From NCBI RefSeq assembly GCF_000348905.1, contig NZ_AOFT01000011.1, positions 33,211-97,210 of the forward strand: 64,000 bases of DNA, read 5' to 3'. How positions within the stretch are numbered: the first letter of the stretch is position 1; the number at the start of each line of letters is the position of its first letter. This DNA is from Bhargavaea cecembensis DSE10 (GTDB lineage Bacteria; Bacillota; Bacilli; Bacillales_A; Planococcaceae). The translations under genes were made by a program, and so were the position numbers. A model generated the notes under the pieces. It saw only the letters and a list, made by a program, of their open reading frames with translations. It was not told where the DNA came from and searched no databases. Shown here piece after piece: positions 1 through 8,410 of this stretch.

Positions 1-740
1 AGTTCGGCGACTCATCCGCCCGTGTCGTCATCGAGGAATTCCTCGACGGGGAAGAGTTCAGCTACATGTCGTTCGTCCACGGCGGCAAGATCTTCCCGAT
101 GCCGATGTCCCAGGACCATAAGCGCGCGTTCGACAATGACGAAGGCCCGAACACGGGCGGCATGGGCGCGTATTCTCCGGTTCCCCATCTTCCGGAAGAA
201 GCGGTACGGACGGCTCACGAGCAGATCGTCGAAGCGACCGTCCGCGCGATGGACGCAGAAGGCACACCGTTTACAGGCATTTTGTATGCCGGCCTGATCC
301 TCACCGAAGACGGGCCGAAGACGATCGAGTTTAACGCCCGCTTCGGCGACCCTGAAACCCAGGTTATCCTTCCGCAGCTGAAATCCGACCTGGCGAAATT
401 CCTGGTCGGCCTGCTGGACGGCAATCCGGCGGAGCCGGAATGGGAAGAAGGAGCCCGCCTCGGTGTCGTCATTGCCGCGGACGGTTATCCGGGGGATGTT
501 CAGAAGGGCAACCTGTTGCCCGACCTGAAGCCGCTTGAAGCCGCGGGGCTCGATGTCTTCCATGCCGGCACGCAAGCGAAGGGTGACCGCTATGCCGGAA
601 ACGGCGGCCGCGTCATTCTCGTCTCTGCGGAAGGGGAGAGCCTCCAGGAAGCAAGCAAAAAAGCATACACTGCGCTCGACTCGATGGAATGGAACGGTTT
701 CTTCTACCGCTCCGACATCGGAAAGCGAGCAATGAAATAA
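1..740 (+). CDS. purD: Phosphoribosylamine-glycine ligase, 3' part (5' end outside window)
   Basis: This is the C-terminal part, about 246 residues, of the GAR synthetase of purine synthesis. The enzyme joins 5-phosphoribosylamine to glycine using ATP in the cytosol. The reading frame is open from base 3 and ends with TAA at 738-740. ATP-grasp signatures are visible: VVIEEFLDGEEFS near the visible start, GGMGAYSPVP, and the metal-binding stretch EFNARFGDPETQ about a hundred residues in. The family is about 420 residues long, so roughly the first 40 percent is missing. In Bacillus, purD closes the pur operon, and the strong terminator directly downstream agrees with that. The following genes match the B. 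subtilis yer order, which supports the assignment. Confidence 0.97.
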   Translation, partial: FGDSSARVVIEEFLDGEEFSYMSFVHGGKIFPMPMSQDHKRAFDNDEGPNTGGMGAYSPVPHLPEEAVRTAHEQIVEATVRAMDAEGTPFTGILYAGLILTEDGPKTIEFNARFGDPETQVILPQLKSDLAKFLVGLLDGNPAEPEWEEGARLGVVIAADGYPGDVQKGNLLPDLKPLEAAGLDVFHAGTQAKGDRYAGNGGRVILVSAEGESLQEASKKAYTALDSMEWNGFFYRSDIGKRAMK

Positions 741-746
741 GTAAGA

Positions 747-773
747 AGCCGTCCCGTGATGGGGCGGCTTTTG
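747..773 (+). terminator. Rho-independent terminator after purD
   Basis: A 9-bp stem, AGCCGTCCC paired with GGGGCGGCT (one G-T wobble), encloses a 5-base loop and is followed by a short T run. It lies 6 bases after the purD stop and most likely ends the purine operon. A close copy of the same hairpin follows cydS at 26,397. Confidence 0.85.
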
Positions 774-884
774 CTGTTGGGAAATAAAACATCATTCCAC
801 ACTTACAACATTCAGAAAAATACGATAGAATAGAACTAACGGAGAAAATAGGAAAAACGGACGGGCATGCCCGTCCGACGATGA

Positions 885-1337
885 TTAGATGGATTGCATC
901 GGGTCTTTTTTCTGGCCCTGTCCGGATGTGCCGCTGTTTTTGTAAGCGGATTCATCCTGACCGGATGGTACATTTTGTTCCGACCCGGCCCCGTCATAGC
1001 CGCCGTACGAGAACGCCTGGATTTTCTCTCCGGCACCGCCGGCATCACCGGAGACGGTTCCGCCTTCGGATGCGGATGCGGACGGCAGCATGCCGCCGCT
1101 TACTTCTGGCCTCATCATGGCGTCCATACCGCCGTTCATCATTTCCTTCATCGGGCAGTAGCGGGCGACGCCTTCGGCCGTCTTGCAGGCGCCGGACAGG
1201 ACAAGAACCGGACCGGCCATGCTGCGGGGGTCGCGGATCATCTGGGCAGTTCCCCATGCAAGCATGGCCAGGCCGGAGCTGATCCGGAGGTAGGCGCTTT
1301 TCGTTCCGACGTTGATCGTCTGGTCATTCGGTTTCAT
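885..1337 (-). CDS. DUF2892 (YgaP-like membrane domain) protein with acidic, Gly/Ser-rich tail
   Basis: The protein has 150 residues. The start is the ATG at 1335-1337, because AAGGAG lies just upstream on the minus strand; the open frame extends further 5' without a ribosome site. Residues about 10-60 (TINVGTKSAYLRISSGLAML, then PVLVLSGACKTAEGVARYC) look like the two short hydrophobic helices of the DUF2892/YgaP transmembrane domain, which often ends in a conserved Y-C-P. The second half is low-complexity, rich in Gly, Ser, Ala and Met, and is probably an unstructured tail. The gene is convergent with purD and divergent from the adenine deaminase gene. The function is unknown; in other bacteria the domain is often fused to rhodanese, which is absent here. 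Confidence 0.7.
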   Translation of the reverse strand: MKPNDQTINVGTKSAYLRISSGLAMLAWGTAQMIRDPRSMAGPVLVLSGACKTAEGVARYCPMKEMMNGGMDAMMRPEVSGGMLPSASASEGGTVSGDAGGAGEKIQAFSYGGYDGAGSEQNVPSGQDESAYKNSGTSGQGQKKDPMQSI

Positions 1338-1441
1338 ATTGAATTCTCCTTCCGAACACACGGTTTCGGCCGCGTGTCTTTTTTTCACTTTCACACTGTG
1401 ATAAGATGAAGTAACAGATAGATAGTCAGGGGGCAGCGACG

Positions 1442-3172
1442 ATGGCTCAAGCACCATGGAAAATCAGGGAACTCCGCAACCACACCGCGGTCATCGACGG
1501 CAGGAGGGCACCGGATCTACTCATCACGAATGCTACATACCTGCACGGGATCATGAAGAAATGGATCCCGGGCAACATCTGGATCTCGGGCGACAGGATT
1601 GTTTATGCCGGCCCGGACATGCCGAAAAACACGGAAGGCACAGAAGTGGTCGATGCTTCCGGCAAGGTGATCGTGCCGGGTTATATCGAGCCGCATGTGC
1701 ATCCATATCAGCTATATAATCCCCTCTCTTTCGCGGATTATGCATCGCGGCGGGGAACGACGACCTTCATCTCGGACAACAGCGTGCTGTTTTTGACGAT
1801 GGAGAATTGGAAAGCGTTTGCAATCCTTGACCAGCTCAAGGCTTTGCCGTTTTCGTTTTACTGGTGGTCGCGATTTGATTCGCAGACGCAGATGGACAAG
1901 GAAGAAGAACTATATACGACGCAGTCGGTCGGCGAATGGATGGCACGCCCCGATGTCCTCATGGGCGGCGAACTCACCGCCTGGCCGCGGCTTCTGGCGG
2001 GCGATGACCAGATGCTTTACTGGATGCAGAACGCCAAGCAGGCCGGCATGAAAATCGAGGCGCATCTTCCGGGGGCTTCCGAGCGGACGCTCGCTCGGCT
2101 CCGCCTGCTCGGAGCGGACGGCGACCACGAAGCAATGACCGCGGAAGAAGTGGAGCGGCGCATCCTCCAGGGATATGCCGTGACGTTGCGCTATTCATCG
2201 ATCCGGCCGGACCTTCCGGAGATGCTGAAAGGGATCCTTGAGAAGGACCTCGACATCTTCGACCACCTCATGATGACGACCGACGGCTCGACACCTTCGT
2301 TCCACGAGGACGGCGTCATGGACAAGTGCATCTGGGCTGCGATGGATGTCGGCGTCAGGCCGGAAGATGCGTATGCAATGGCAACATACAACATCGCGCG
2401 CTATTACGATATGGAGAACCTGCACGGCCTGATCGCGACCGGGCGATATGCGGACCTGAACTTCCTGGAGAGCCCGGAAAATCCGGTGCCGACAGATGTC
2501 CTGTCCAAAGGTGTCTGGATGAAGCGGGACGGAGAAGACGCCTATGAGTTCCCGGAAATCGACTGGTCGTGGCTTGAGCCGTACAACCCGCCGTACGAGC
2601 TGGACGAAAACGACTTCCAGTTCTCGTTCCCGTTCGGCATCCAGATGGTGAATGACGTCATCACAAAGCCGTACAGCGTCGATGTCGATCCATCCGACCA
2701 GAAACTGCAGTCCGGACAGGACCAGAGCTTCCTCCTCCTGATCGACCGTGAAGGAAACTGGCGGGTGAACACGCTCATCAAAGGCTTCGCCGACAATGTC
2801 CTCGGCTTCGCCTCGTCCTACTCCAACACGGGCGACATCATCATGATCGGCAAGAACATGGCCGACATGAAACTCGCATTCGACCGCCTGAAGGAAATCG
2901 GCGGGGGGATGGCACTGGCCGAAAACGGGAAAGTCATCGCTGAACTTCCGCTCGCGCTCGGCGGTGTGCTGTCCGATGCCCCGATGGAACAATTGATCAG
3001 CCAGGAAAAGAACCTCAAAGAGGAACTGAAGGTGCGCGGCTACAAGCACGGGGATGCGGTCTATACGCTCCTGTTCCTGCAGGCCACCCATCTTCCTTAT
3101 GTCCGCATCACGCAAAAAGGGATTTACGATGTCATGAACGGCAAAGTGATGTTCCCCGCACTCATGCGATAG
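1442..3172 (+). CDS. yerA: Adenine deaminase (YerA type)
   Basis: A 576-residue amidohydrolase close in length to B. subtilis YerA. It is predicted to deaminate adenine to hypoxanthine for purine salvage, although direct assays of YerA-type paralogues are few. The N-terminal part shows DLLITNATYLHG and IVPGYIEPHVHPYQLYNP, the latter holding the metal-binding HxH. GELTAWPRLLAGD, IEAHLPGAS and the dynamic TTDGSTPS segment follow, and the C-terminus carries the Ade C domain (DIIMIGKNMADMKLAFDRL). The ATG at 1442 follows AGGGGG at a suitable distance. Its place directly after purD is the same as in Bacillus and fits a salvage role. It is divergent from the DUF2892 gene, so a promoter should lie between 1340 and 1440. 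Confidence 0.9.
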   Translation: MAQAPWKIRELRNHTAVIDGRRAPDLLITNATYLHGIMKKWIPGNIWISGDRIVYAGPDMPKNTEGTEVVDASGKVIVPGYIEPHVHPYQLYNPLSFADYASRRGTTTFISDNSVLFLTMENWKAFAILDQLKALPFSFYWWSRFDSQTQMDKEEELYTTQSVGEWMARPDVLMGGELTAWPRLLAGDDQMLYWMQNAKQAGMKIEAHLPGASERTLARLRLLGADGDHEAMTAEEVERRILQGYAVTLRYSSIRPDLPEMLKGILEKDLDIFDHLMMTTDGSTPSFHEDGVMDKCIWAAMDVGVRPEDAYAMATYNIARYYDMENLHGLIATGRYADLNFLESPENPVPTDVLSKGVWMKRDGEDAYEFPEIDWSWLEPYNPPYELDENDFQFSFPFGIQMVNDVITKPYSVDVDPSDQKLQSGQDQSFLLLIDREGNWRVNTLIKGFADNVLGFASSYSNTGDIIMIGKNMADMKLAFDRLKEIGGGMALAENGKVIAELPLALGGVLSDAPMEQLISQEKNLKEELKVRGYKHGDAVYTLLFLQATHLPYVRITQKGIYDVMNGKVMFPALMR

Positions 3173-3225
3173 GACAAGGCCGGCATATACATGGATGACA
3201 GAGTCCATGCATAGGGGGAACTGAA

Positions 3226-4260
3226 TTGAAGAAAAGGACCTGGATTGCGGCGCTTGCCGTCGCAGTCCTGCTTGCTGGCTGTTCGGAAAGCACGGCCGAA
3301 GAACCGGCTGAACGGGATGTTCCTGAAAAGGAAAACGAAGAAAAGCCGGATGAGGCGTTTGCAGAAGTTACCTACACCGGACCGTACACGGGTCTTGAGA
3401 TGGAGACGGAGCCGGACATGCGTCCTGTCCTCGCCACCCTGAACAATCATCCGCAGGCGCGGCCACAGTCCGGCCTGGCGGAGGCGGATGTCATCTACGA
3501 GATGCTTGCGGAATATGAAGTCACGCGACTGCTTGCCCTTTACCAGTCCGAGATGGCCGAAACCTTGGGGCCGATCCGGAGCGCCCGCGACTATTTCATT
3601 GAACTTGCCGGAGGACATGGCGCAATTTTCATCACCCACGGGCAAAGCCCCGAGGCGAAATCGCTTCTGGATTCGGGTGCAGTGGACCATCTGAACGGCA
3701 TCCGGTATGAAGGAACACTCTTCTTCCGTTCCAAAGACCGGAAAGCCCCCCATAACTCGTATATTTCGGAGGATGCGGTATTCAGCGGTGCACAGGACAG
3801 CGGCTTCCGGATGGACAATCCCAAAGATCCGGGCTGGCGGTTTGATCCGGAACCGCCGACCGGAGGCGAAGCGTCCGCCGAGGCTGATGTCACCTACGGC
3901 CGTTTCCCGAATTTCAACAGCCGATATGTCTTTGATCCGAACAATGCCTCGTATACGAGGTTTGCCGGAGGAGAGGAGACCGTGGATGCGGCAGGAGATA
4001 AGCCGGTGCGTCTTGCGAATGTCCTGATCCTCGAAGTCCCGCACAGGGTCATCGACGACAAGGGCCGCCGCTCGCTGGATCTGACTGCTGGCGGCGAAGC
4101 CGCTGTTCTGCGCAGCGGGCTTGTCTATCAGGCCACCTGGGAAATGCGGGACGGAATTCCGACAGTGATGGATGGAGACCAGCCGTTTGCCCTCGCGCCG
4201 GGCAAGACCTGGATTCACCTTGTACCGGACATTGCCGACACGCTGACCCATCACCCTTAA
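3226..4260 (+). CDS. yerB: DUF3048 lipoprotein, YerB family
   Basis: A 344-residue predicted lipoprotein. The start is TTG at 3226, preceded by AGGGGG. MKKRTWIAALAVAVLLAGC is a clear signal peptide with a lipobox (LAGC), so the mature protein should be anchored on the outer face of the membrane. An acidic linker (EEPAERDVPEKENEEKPDE) leads into the DUF3048 domain, with RPVLATLNNHPQARPQSGL and ETLGPIRSARDYFIELA as typical segments; the C-terminal PGKTWIHLVPD belongs to the family too. It sits between yerA and yerC as in Bacillus. The biochemical function of the family is unknown; an envelope role is inferred from the anchor only. Confidence 0.88.
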   Translation: MKKRTWIAALAVAVLLAGCSESTAEEPAERDVPEKENEEKPDEAFAEVTYTGPYTGLEMETEPDMRPVLATLNNHPQARPQSGLAEADVIYEMLAEYEVTRLLALYQSEMAETLGPIRSARDYFIELAGGHGAIFITHGQSPEAKSLLDSGAVDHLNGIRYEGTLFFRSKDRKAPHNSYISEDAVFSGAQDSGFRMDNPKDPGWRFDPEPPTGGEASAEADVTYGRFPNFNSRYVFDPNNASYTRFAGGEETVDAAGDKPVRLANVLILEVPHRVIDDKGRRSLDLTAGGEAAVLRSGLVYQATWEMRDGIPTVMDGDQPFALAPGKTWIHLVPDIADTLTHHP

Positions 4261-4301
4261 ACCCGTACAAACGGATTGAACAGATAAAGGAGGTGCCGAT
4301 C

Positions 4302-4616
4302 ATGGCACTCGAAAAACTGCGCGGCCCACAGACCGACGCCCTGTTCGAGGCGATCCTCGAACTGCGTGACCTGGATGAATGCTACCGCTTCTTCGACGAC
4401 CTCGCGACGATCAGCGAGGTCCAGTCGCTCTCGCAGCGTCTGAACGTGGCGCGGATGCTGAAGATGGGCTACACGTACGAAAACATCAAAAACGAAACCG
4501 GTGCCTCCACCGCCACCATCTCCCGCGTCCGCCGCTGCTTCGATTACGGCTCCGGCGGCTACGGCGAGATCCTGGAGCGCATGGACGAAAAGGACAAGGA
4601 AGAAGAAAAGGCGTAA
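4302..4616 (+). CDS. yerC: YerC/YecD family TrpR-like DNA-binding protein
   Basis: A 104-residue protein of the TrpR-related YerC/YecD family. An upstream GTG at 4293 is in frame, but AAAGGAGG at 4287-4294 is spaced correctly only for the ATG at 4302, which is chosen. The helix-turn-helix is visible as ISEVQSLSQRLNVARML followed by YENIKNETGASTATISRVRR. The family takes its name from B. subtilis YerC; its regulatory targets are poorly known. It directly follows yerB and ends in a charged tail (KDKEEEKA). It is well conserved in Bacillales, often next to pcrB, whereas here accessory genes separate the two. Confidence 0.88.
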   Translation: MALEKLRGPQTDALFEAILELRDLDECYRFFDDLATISEVQSLSQRLNVARMLKMGYTYENIKNETGASTATISRVRRCFDYGSGGYGEILERMDEKDKEEEKA

Positions 4617-4658
4617 TTGCAATATTGCGCGCCGATTCATTCCATTAGGAGATGAACA

Positions 4659-5210
4659 ATGAGCAAGCCATTACTCTTTCCGGAATTGGAAACGGAACGG
4701 CTGATCTTGAGAAATGTAAGAGAAGAGGATACAGACTTTATCTACAAACACTTCAGCAATGAGAAGGTTTGTGAGTATCTTTACGATGAAGTGAATTTCA
4801 CAAAAAGAGAAGAAGCAGCCGAACTGGTGGATTTCTATTCCGACCCAGAAAATAAGGGTTACAACAGATGGGTTTTAGTCAAGAAGGATCATGGCGAACG
4901 GATTGGAACCTGCGGATTTCATCTGTGGGACCGCACCAATCATATTGCCGAGCTCGGTTATGATCTGTACCCGGAATTTTGGAGCCAGGGCTATATGAAA
5001 GAAGCACTGACCGCTGTGATCGGGAGCGGCTTTGACAATATGCAGCTGAACCGGATCAATGCCTATGTCGCCTTGGATAACCAGAAGTCATGCAAACGAT
5101 TGTCGGCCCTCAATTTTAATAATGAAGGCATCTACAGAGACAAGCACTTTTATAAAGGGAAATATTATGACCACTATTCTTTTTCGCTGTTAAAAAGAGA
5201 GTGGCAATGA
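4659..5210 (+). CDS. GNAT family N-acetyltransferase (RimJ/RimL type)
   Basis: A 183-residue acetyltransferase of the Acetyltransf_3 type. It opens with LETERLILRNVREEDTDFI, the usual start of RimJ/RimL-like proteins, and contains the acetyl-CoA-binding segment ELGYDLYPEFWSQGYMKEAL (motif A) plus NRINAYVALDNQKSCKRL (motif B). The ATG at 4659 follows TTAGGAGATG. The substrate cannot be told from sequence; the family includes ribosomal-protein N-terminal acetylases and many of unknown target. Codon use is AT-richer than yerC before it, which suggests a later arrival at the yerC-pcrB interval. A terminator follows directly. Confidence 0.85.
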   Translation: MSKPLLFPELETERLILRNVREEDTDFIYKHFSNEKVCEYLYDEVNFTKREEAAELVDFYSDPENKGYNRWVLVKKDHGERIGTCGFHLWDRTNHIAELGYDLYPEFWSQGYMKEALTAVIGSGFDNMQLNRINAYVALDNQKSCKRLSALNFNNEGIYRDKHFYKGKYYDHYSFSLLKREWQ

Positions 5211-5211
5211 A

Positions 5212-5240
5212 GCTTGGAGAGAGACTCCGAGCTTTTTTAT
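5212..5240 (+). terminator. Terminator after the GNAT gene
   Basis: AGCTTGGAG and CTCCGAGCT form a 9-bp stem with one wobble and a 5-base loop, followed by seven T. It starts two bases after the stop codon. Confidence 0.85.
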
Positions 5241-5384
5241 GTTGGATGAAACTTCTGATGATTTTGACGGGCATGTGTGCCGTTATATGGTATGATTTTC
5301 TGGAATGCGCGCGCCCTGACAGCACGAAAAATCGAATCTCGAAATATGGTACAAACTAAAGATTGGGATGGGGGACGGGGGAAA

Positions 5385-6224
5385 TTGACGAAGTATCAGG
5401 AGCTTTATGACTTTCTCATTAGTAAAGCCACGAAATTAACAGAGGAATGGTACGAGGGATTGGATAAAGCCTCATCAGGAGGCGTCTATACTACGAATGA
5501 TCCTAAAGAACTTGCATTCCTTAAAAGTCAAAACAAAAAGTTTCATCAAATTTTCTTTAGCGTTTTTACCGCAGAAGAAGGGTTATTAAATGAGTTGGAA
5601 GACTGGATCGTGATGGTCGCTTCTGATCAACGCCATCTGGAGACTTCCTCGACTCTGATACTGGGTGAATTCTATAGAACACGAAATCAATATCTCAGGT
5701 TAATCGATCAATTTGCGGCTACGCCTGAAAATCAGTATTCACCTGAGGATAAGGAAGCGTGGGAAAAGCTGATTATCGGCACAATGGATAAAGTTACTGT
5801 ATGGTTTTTCGATGAGTATGAGCGACACGCGATGAAAAAGTTAAGCGCTCACCGGGAGCTTATTAAGAAGTTAAGCTCACCTTTAATCACGATTACAAAA
5901 AGTATCGGATTGCTGCCGCTTATTGGCGATATTGATAGTGAACGTGCCAATCTCATACTCGAGAATGCACTAAGGCAAAGCAATGAAAAACGGCTTGAAA
6001 GCCTTTATATCGACTTATCCGGAGTCGTAACGATCGATACAATGGTCGCCCAACAAATCTACCAATTGTCCGAGGCGCTAACGCTATTGGGAGTTAAAAC
6101 AATCCTGTGCGGAATCAGACCTGAGATTGCTCAAACAGCTGTTCATTTGGGGCTTTCGTTTGAGAATATCCCAACCTATTCAACATTGGAAAATGCCCTG
6201 TCCTTAAACGCGAATGGTGTTTAG
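5385..6224 (+). CDS. RsbR-paralogue STAS domain protein (stressosome type)
   Basis: The C-terminal half is a STAS domain of RsbR type: PLITITKSIGLLPLIGDIDS, then LYIDLSGVVTIDTMVAQQIY and GVKTILCGIRPEIAQTAVHLG. The threonines in PLITIT and in TIDT sit where RsbRA is phosphorylated by RsbT. The N-terminal 150 residues are helical and fit the non-haem globin-like sensor part of RsbR paralogues. TTG 5385 is chosen because GGGGACGGGGG precedes it; ATG 5346 in the same frame has no such site. In B. subtilis these proteins form stressosomes with RsbS. No rsbS, rsbT or kinase gene is nearby, so this is a stand-alone paralogue. Length is about 279 residues. Confidence 0.85.
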   Translation: MTKYQELYDFLISKATKLTEEWYEGLDKASSGGVYTTNDPKELAFLKSQNKKFHQIFFSVFTAEEGLLNELEDWIVMVASDQRHLETSSTLILGEFYRTRNQYLRLIDQFAATPENQYSPEDKEAWEKLIIGTMDKVTVWFFDEYERHAMKKLSAHRELIKKLSSPLITITKSIGLLPLIGDIDSERANLILENALRQSNEKRLESLYIDLSGVVTIDTMVAQQIYQLSEALTLLGVKTILCGIRPEIAQTAVHLGLSFENIPTYSTLENALSLNANGV

Positions 6225-6277
6225 TACTCAGAGTTTTAGCAGGTAAGGCTTCACGATTAAGACCTATCAACCTAAAT

Positions 6278-6314
6278 GACGTCCTGACTAAATCAGTCGG
6301 GACGTCTTCTTTTC
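6278..6314 (+). terminator. Terminator after the STAS gene
   Basis: GACGTCC and GGACGTC pair, with an inner GACT/AGTC pairing, and are followed by TTCTTTT. This gives a long stable hairpin about 55 bases after the stop. Confidence 0.85.
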
Positions 6315-6385
6315 AATGTCTTGGATTACTGAATTCACGAGTCTTCAACTAATCGAAAGAGTTCAAAGCGGAAGGGGGATCAGTC

Positions 6386-6772
6386 ATGCGGGCACTGGAG
6401 ATCGTCGCCTATCATCGAGAGCGTGACATCGGGGAGGTGGATGCATTCAATCCGCAGATGGAGCTAGCGGGATTTGTGGCGAGGGGAGAGCACGGAATTC
6501 CCGGAAGGCGTTATTTTGTCAGGACAGAGGGGAGCGTTCATACCCATCATGTACATATGTTTGCCACCGGTTCGGACCAGGTAAAGCGCCATCTCGCATT
6601 CCGTGACTATCTCAGGGAGCATCCGGATGAAGCGGAGCGGTACCGCAGCCTTAAGATGCGGATTGCTGAAGAAGGCGTGAGGGATGTGAAGCACTACCAG
6701 GAGCGGAAAGGACCGCTGATCCGGGAACTGCAGGAGAAGGCAGAGTCCTGGGTGCAGGAACGTGAGGTTTGA
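6386..6772 (+). CDS. GrpB/UPF0157 family protein with internal deletion
   Basis: At 128 residues this is well short of the usual 165-180 for the GrpB family (nucleotidyltransferase-like fold, function unknown). The C-terminal two thirds is typical: GIPGRRYFV, HTHHVHMFATGS and RHLAFRDYLREHPDEAERY. The first ten residues (MRALEIVAYH) resemble a normal GrpB N-terminus, but they join directly to RERDIGEVDAFNPQM. About 55 residues, including the expected HHIGSTSV segment, are absent. Because the N-terminus has a good ribosome site (AAGGGGG), an in-frame internal deletion is more likely than a wrong start. The product is probably not active as a nucleotidyltransferase. Confidence 0.7.
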   Translation: MRALEIVAYHRERDIGEVDAFNPQMELAGFVARGEHGIPGRRYFVRTEGSVHTHHVHMFATGSDQVKRHLAFRDYLREHPDEAERYRSLKMRIAEEGVRDVKHYQERKGPLIRELQEKAESWVQEREV

Positions 6773-6780
6773 CTGTCCAT

Positions 6781-7398
6781 CTACCGTTTCCTGATCAAGA
6801 TCTTTCGGTACATTCCATTCATCATAAGCGGGCGGTCTTCGGCCACGTGCAGTGCCTCGCTGTGACGGCTGTACAATTTGCCGAACGCCAGGCCGATGTC
6901 TGTTCCAAGGGTTTTGATAACAGGCCGGATCAGCCTTTTTCCAAGAGAAAGTTTGCTTTCTTCAGGGGCAAATTTATCGAAAATCAAAAGAGTCCCGCCC
7001 AGCTTCAGGACACGCGACATTTCCCCGAAACACCGGTCGGGATCAGGGACGACTGAGAGGATGAGACTTGCGACAACAACATCGAATTGGTTGGCCTCAA
7101 ACTCCAGTTGTTGTGCATCCATTTCAATAAAGCGGATGTCTGTCTCACTGAACTTCTTCCTGGCCTGATCCAGCATATCCGGAGAATAGTCGATGGCCGT
7201 GATATCGGGGGAATGGCGGTCGATCAGTTCCAGGTCCGCCCCGGTACCGATCCCGACGAAAAGGATCTTCTGGCCCTCAGTGAACACAATGTTCGAGAAT
7301 ACTTGCTGCCTGGCTTTCAGGAAACTGCCCGAGTTAAAGAAGCGGTCATAGATGGGCGACCAGACCCTGTAGACGATCCTGTTCCAACGGTTATTCAT
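6781..7398 (-). CDS. Class I SAM-dependent methyltransferase
   Basis: A 205-residue methyltransferase of the phospholipid/UbiE-like type. Motif I is KILFVGIGTGADLELI, motif II is DITAIDYSPDMLDQAR, then FIEMDAQQLEF and FDVVVASLILSVVPD (motif IV), with FGEMSRVLKLGGTLLIFDKF as the post-motif loop. The opening NNRWNRIVYRVWSPIYDRFF is common in small phospholipid N-methyltransferase relatives, so a lipid or small-molecule substrate is possible but not shown. GGGAG precedes the ATG at 7396-7398. Its stop is convergent with the GrpB gene only 8 bases away. Confidence 0.85.
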   Translation of the reverse strand: MNNRWNRIVYRVWSPIYDRFFNSGSFLKARQQVFSNIVFTEGQKILFVGIGTGADLELIDRHSPDITAIDYSPDMLDQARKKFSETDIRFIEMDAQQLEFEANQFDVVVASLILSVVPDPDRCFGEMSRVLKLGGTLLIFDKFAPEESKLSLGKRLIRPVIKTLGTDIGLAFGKLYSRHSEALHVAEDRPLMMNGMYRKILIRKR

Positions 7399-7475
7399 GG
7401 CTTCAGCTCCCAGTTTCTCATGGTCATTTTAATATGACGTTTCTGAGCCGTGATGTAAATGATTCTGCCGATACT

Positions 7476-7509
7476 AAAAAACGCCCCGATCCAAAACGGT
7501 CAGGGCGTG
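7476..7509 (-). terminator. Terminator of the MBL-fold gene
   Basis: On the minus strand a CGCCC/GGGGCG stem, whose loop holds ACCGTTTTGGAT, is followed by six T. The hairpin overlaps the last codons of the MBL gene. Confidence 0.75.
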
Positions 7510-8336
7510 ACTTTCTCAATGTCGGCAATAATCGAATTCACGATATGGAGCGAATCCCATTCACCGCCTGAAACGCTGATGATCGGATAGTCTTTCGGGT
7601 ACAGCGACTTCCGGATCTCTTCAGCCGGAAGGCCTTTTTTGTGGAGCATTTCCACCTCGCTATAGATGTACTCAAGGTGGTCCAGCTTTTGGCGAAGTTT
7701 CTCTCTGCCATCAGCGATATAGCCTGCATGGCAGCAGAACAATGCCCCGAAGTCGAGTGCAAGCAGCCTGCGGATGGAGTCCATCCGCTCCGGAATCGAT
7801 TCGTCCGCCATGATAACCTTTGTCTTCGGCGCCACGTATAGGTCGCCGGAAAAGAGGATGCCCGTCTGCGGGTCAAACAGGCTGATATGATCCGATGCAT
7901 GACCCGGCGTTTCGATCACTGTCCACCGGCGTGTGCGGGAACGGATCGTTTCCGGAACCGTCCTGGCCGTGAAGGACTTGCGCTTTCCCCAAACCGCCTG
8001 ACGGTATGCCGGATACGGAGTGTCCTCGGCGCAAATGTCGGTTCCTTTTTCATGAACAAAGACCGGCACTTCCCGGCGGTCAAGGATGGCCGGCACATTC
8101 CCGGAATGGTCTTCGTGGCTATGTGTCAGGACAATCTGATCGAACGGTGCCTGCTCGAGGGCGGGCATAATATCAGCTTCGAGAGACTGCGGGCCGGTAT
8201 CCACCAGCATGCCGTCGGTGAGAAAAGCAAAGACCTTCCCCATGACCGGATGCGTCAGTTCAAGGCAGGTCACGCCATTGTGTTCATACGAACGGAGCAA
8301 AGAACTCACTTCCCTTTTTGGTGAATAGTCATTCAT
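7500..8336 (-). CDS. MBL-fold metallo-hydrolase
   Basis: A 278-residue metallo-beta-lactamase-fold enzyme. The metal ligands are visible: THSHEDHSG near residue 91 (HxHxDH), ETPGHASDH near residue 145, and FSGDLYV for the bridging Asp. A late HAG in CCHAGYIAD supplies the last His. The C-terminal helices (KLRQKLDHLEYIYSEVEML) are like those of the MBL subgroup related to lactamase-B/YflN proteins. The substrate is unknown. It is transcribed away from dsdA, with about 75 bases between the two starts that must contain both promoters. Confidence 0.85.
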   Translation of the reverse strand: MNDYSPKREVSSLLRSYEHNGVTCLELTHPVMGKVFAFLTDGMLVDTGPQSLEADIMPALEQAPFDQIVLTHSHEDHSGNVPAILDRREVPVFVHEKGTDICAEDTPYPAYRQAVWGKRKSFTARTVPETIRSRTRRWTVIETPGHASDHISLFDPQTGILFSGDLYVAPKTKVIMADESIPERMDSIRRLLALDFGALFCCHAGYIADGREKLRQKLDHLEYIYSEVEMLHKKGLPAEEIRKSLYPKDYPIISVSGGEWDSLHIVNSIIADIEKVTP

Positions 8337-8410
8337 TTTAAGGAATTCGGGAAAGTTTTCAGGATTCCTGCTTTAATAGAGGGAGCAGGTTGCGAAGGGG
8401 GATGTGAAGA

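Noticed and set aside
2195..3208. Long minus-strand frame of 337 codons opposite yerA
   Set aside because: It is the GC-rich shadow of a well-supported gene, with no ribosome site or recognisable domain. The same applies to 12,668-13,948, 13,952-15,223, 18,867-19,847 and 26,617-27,882.
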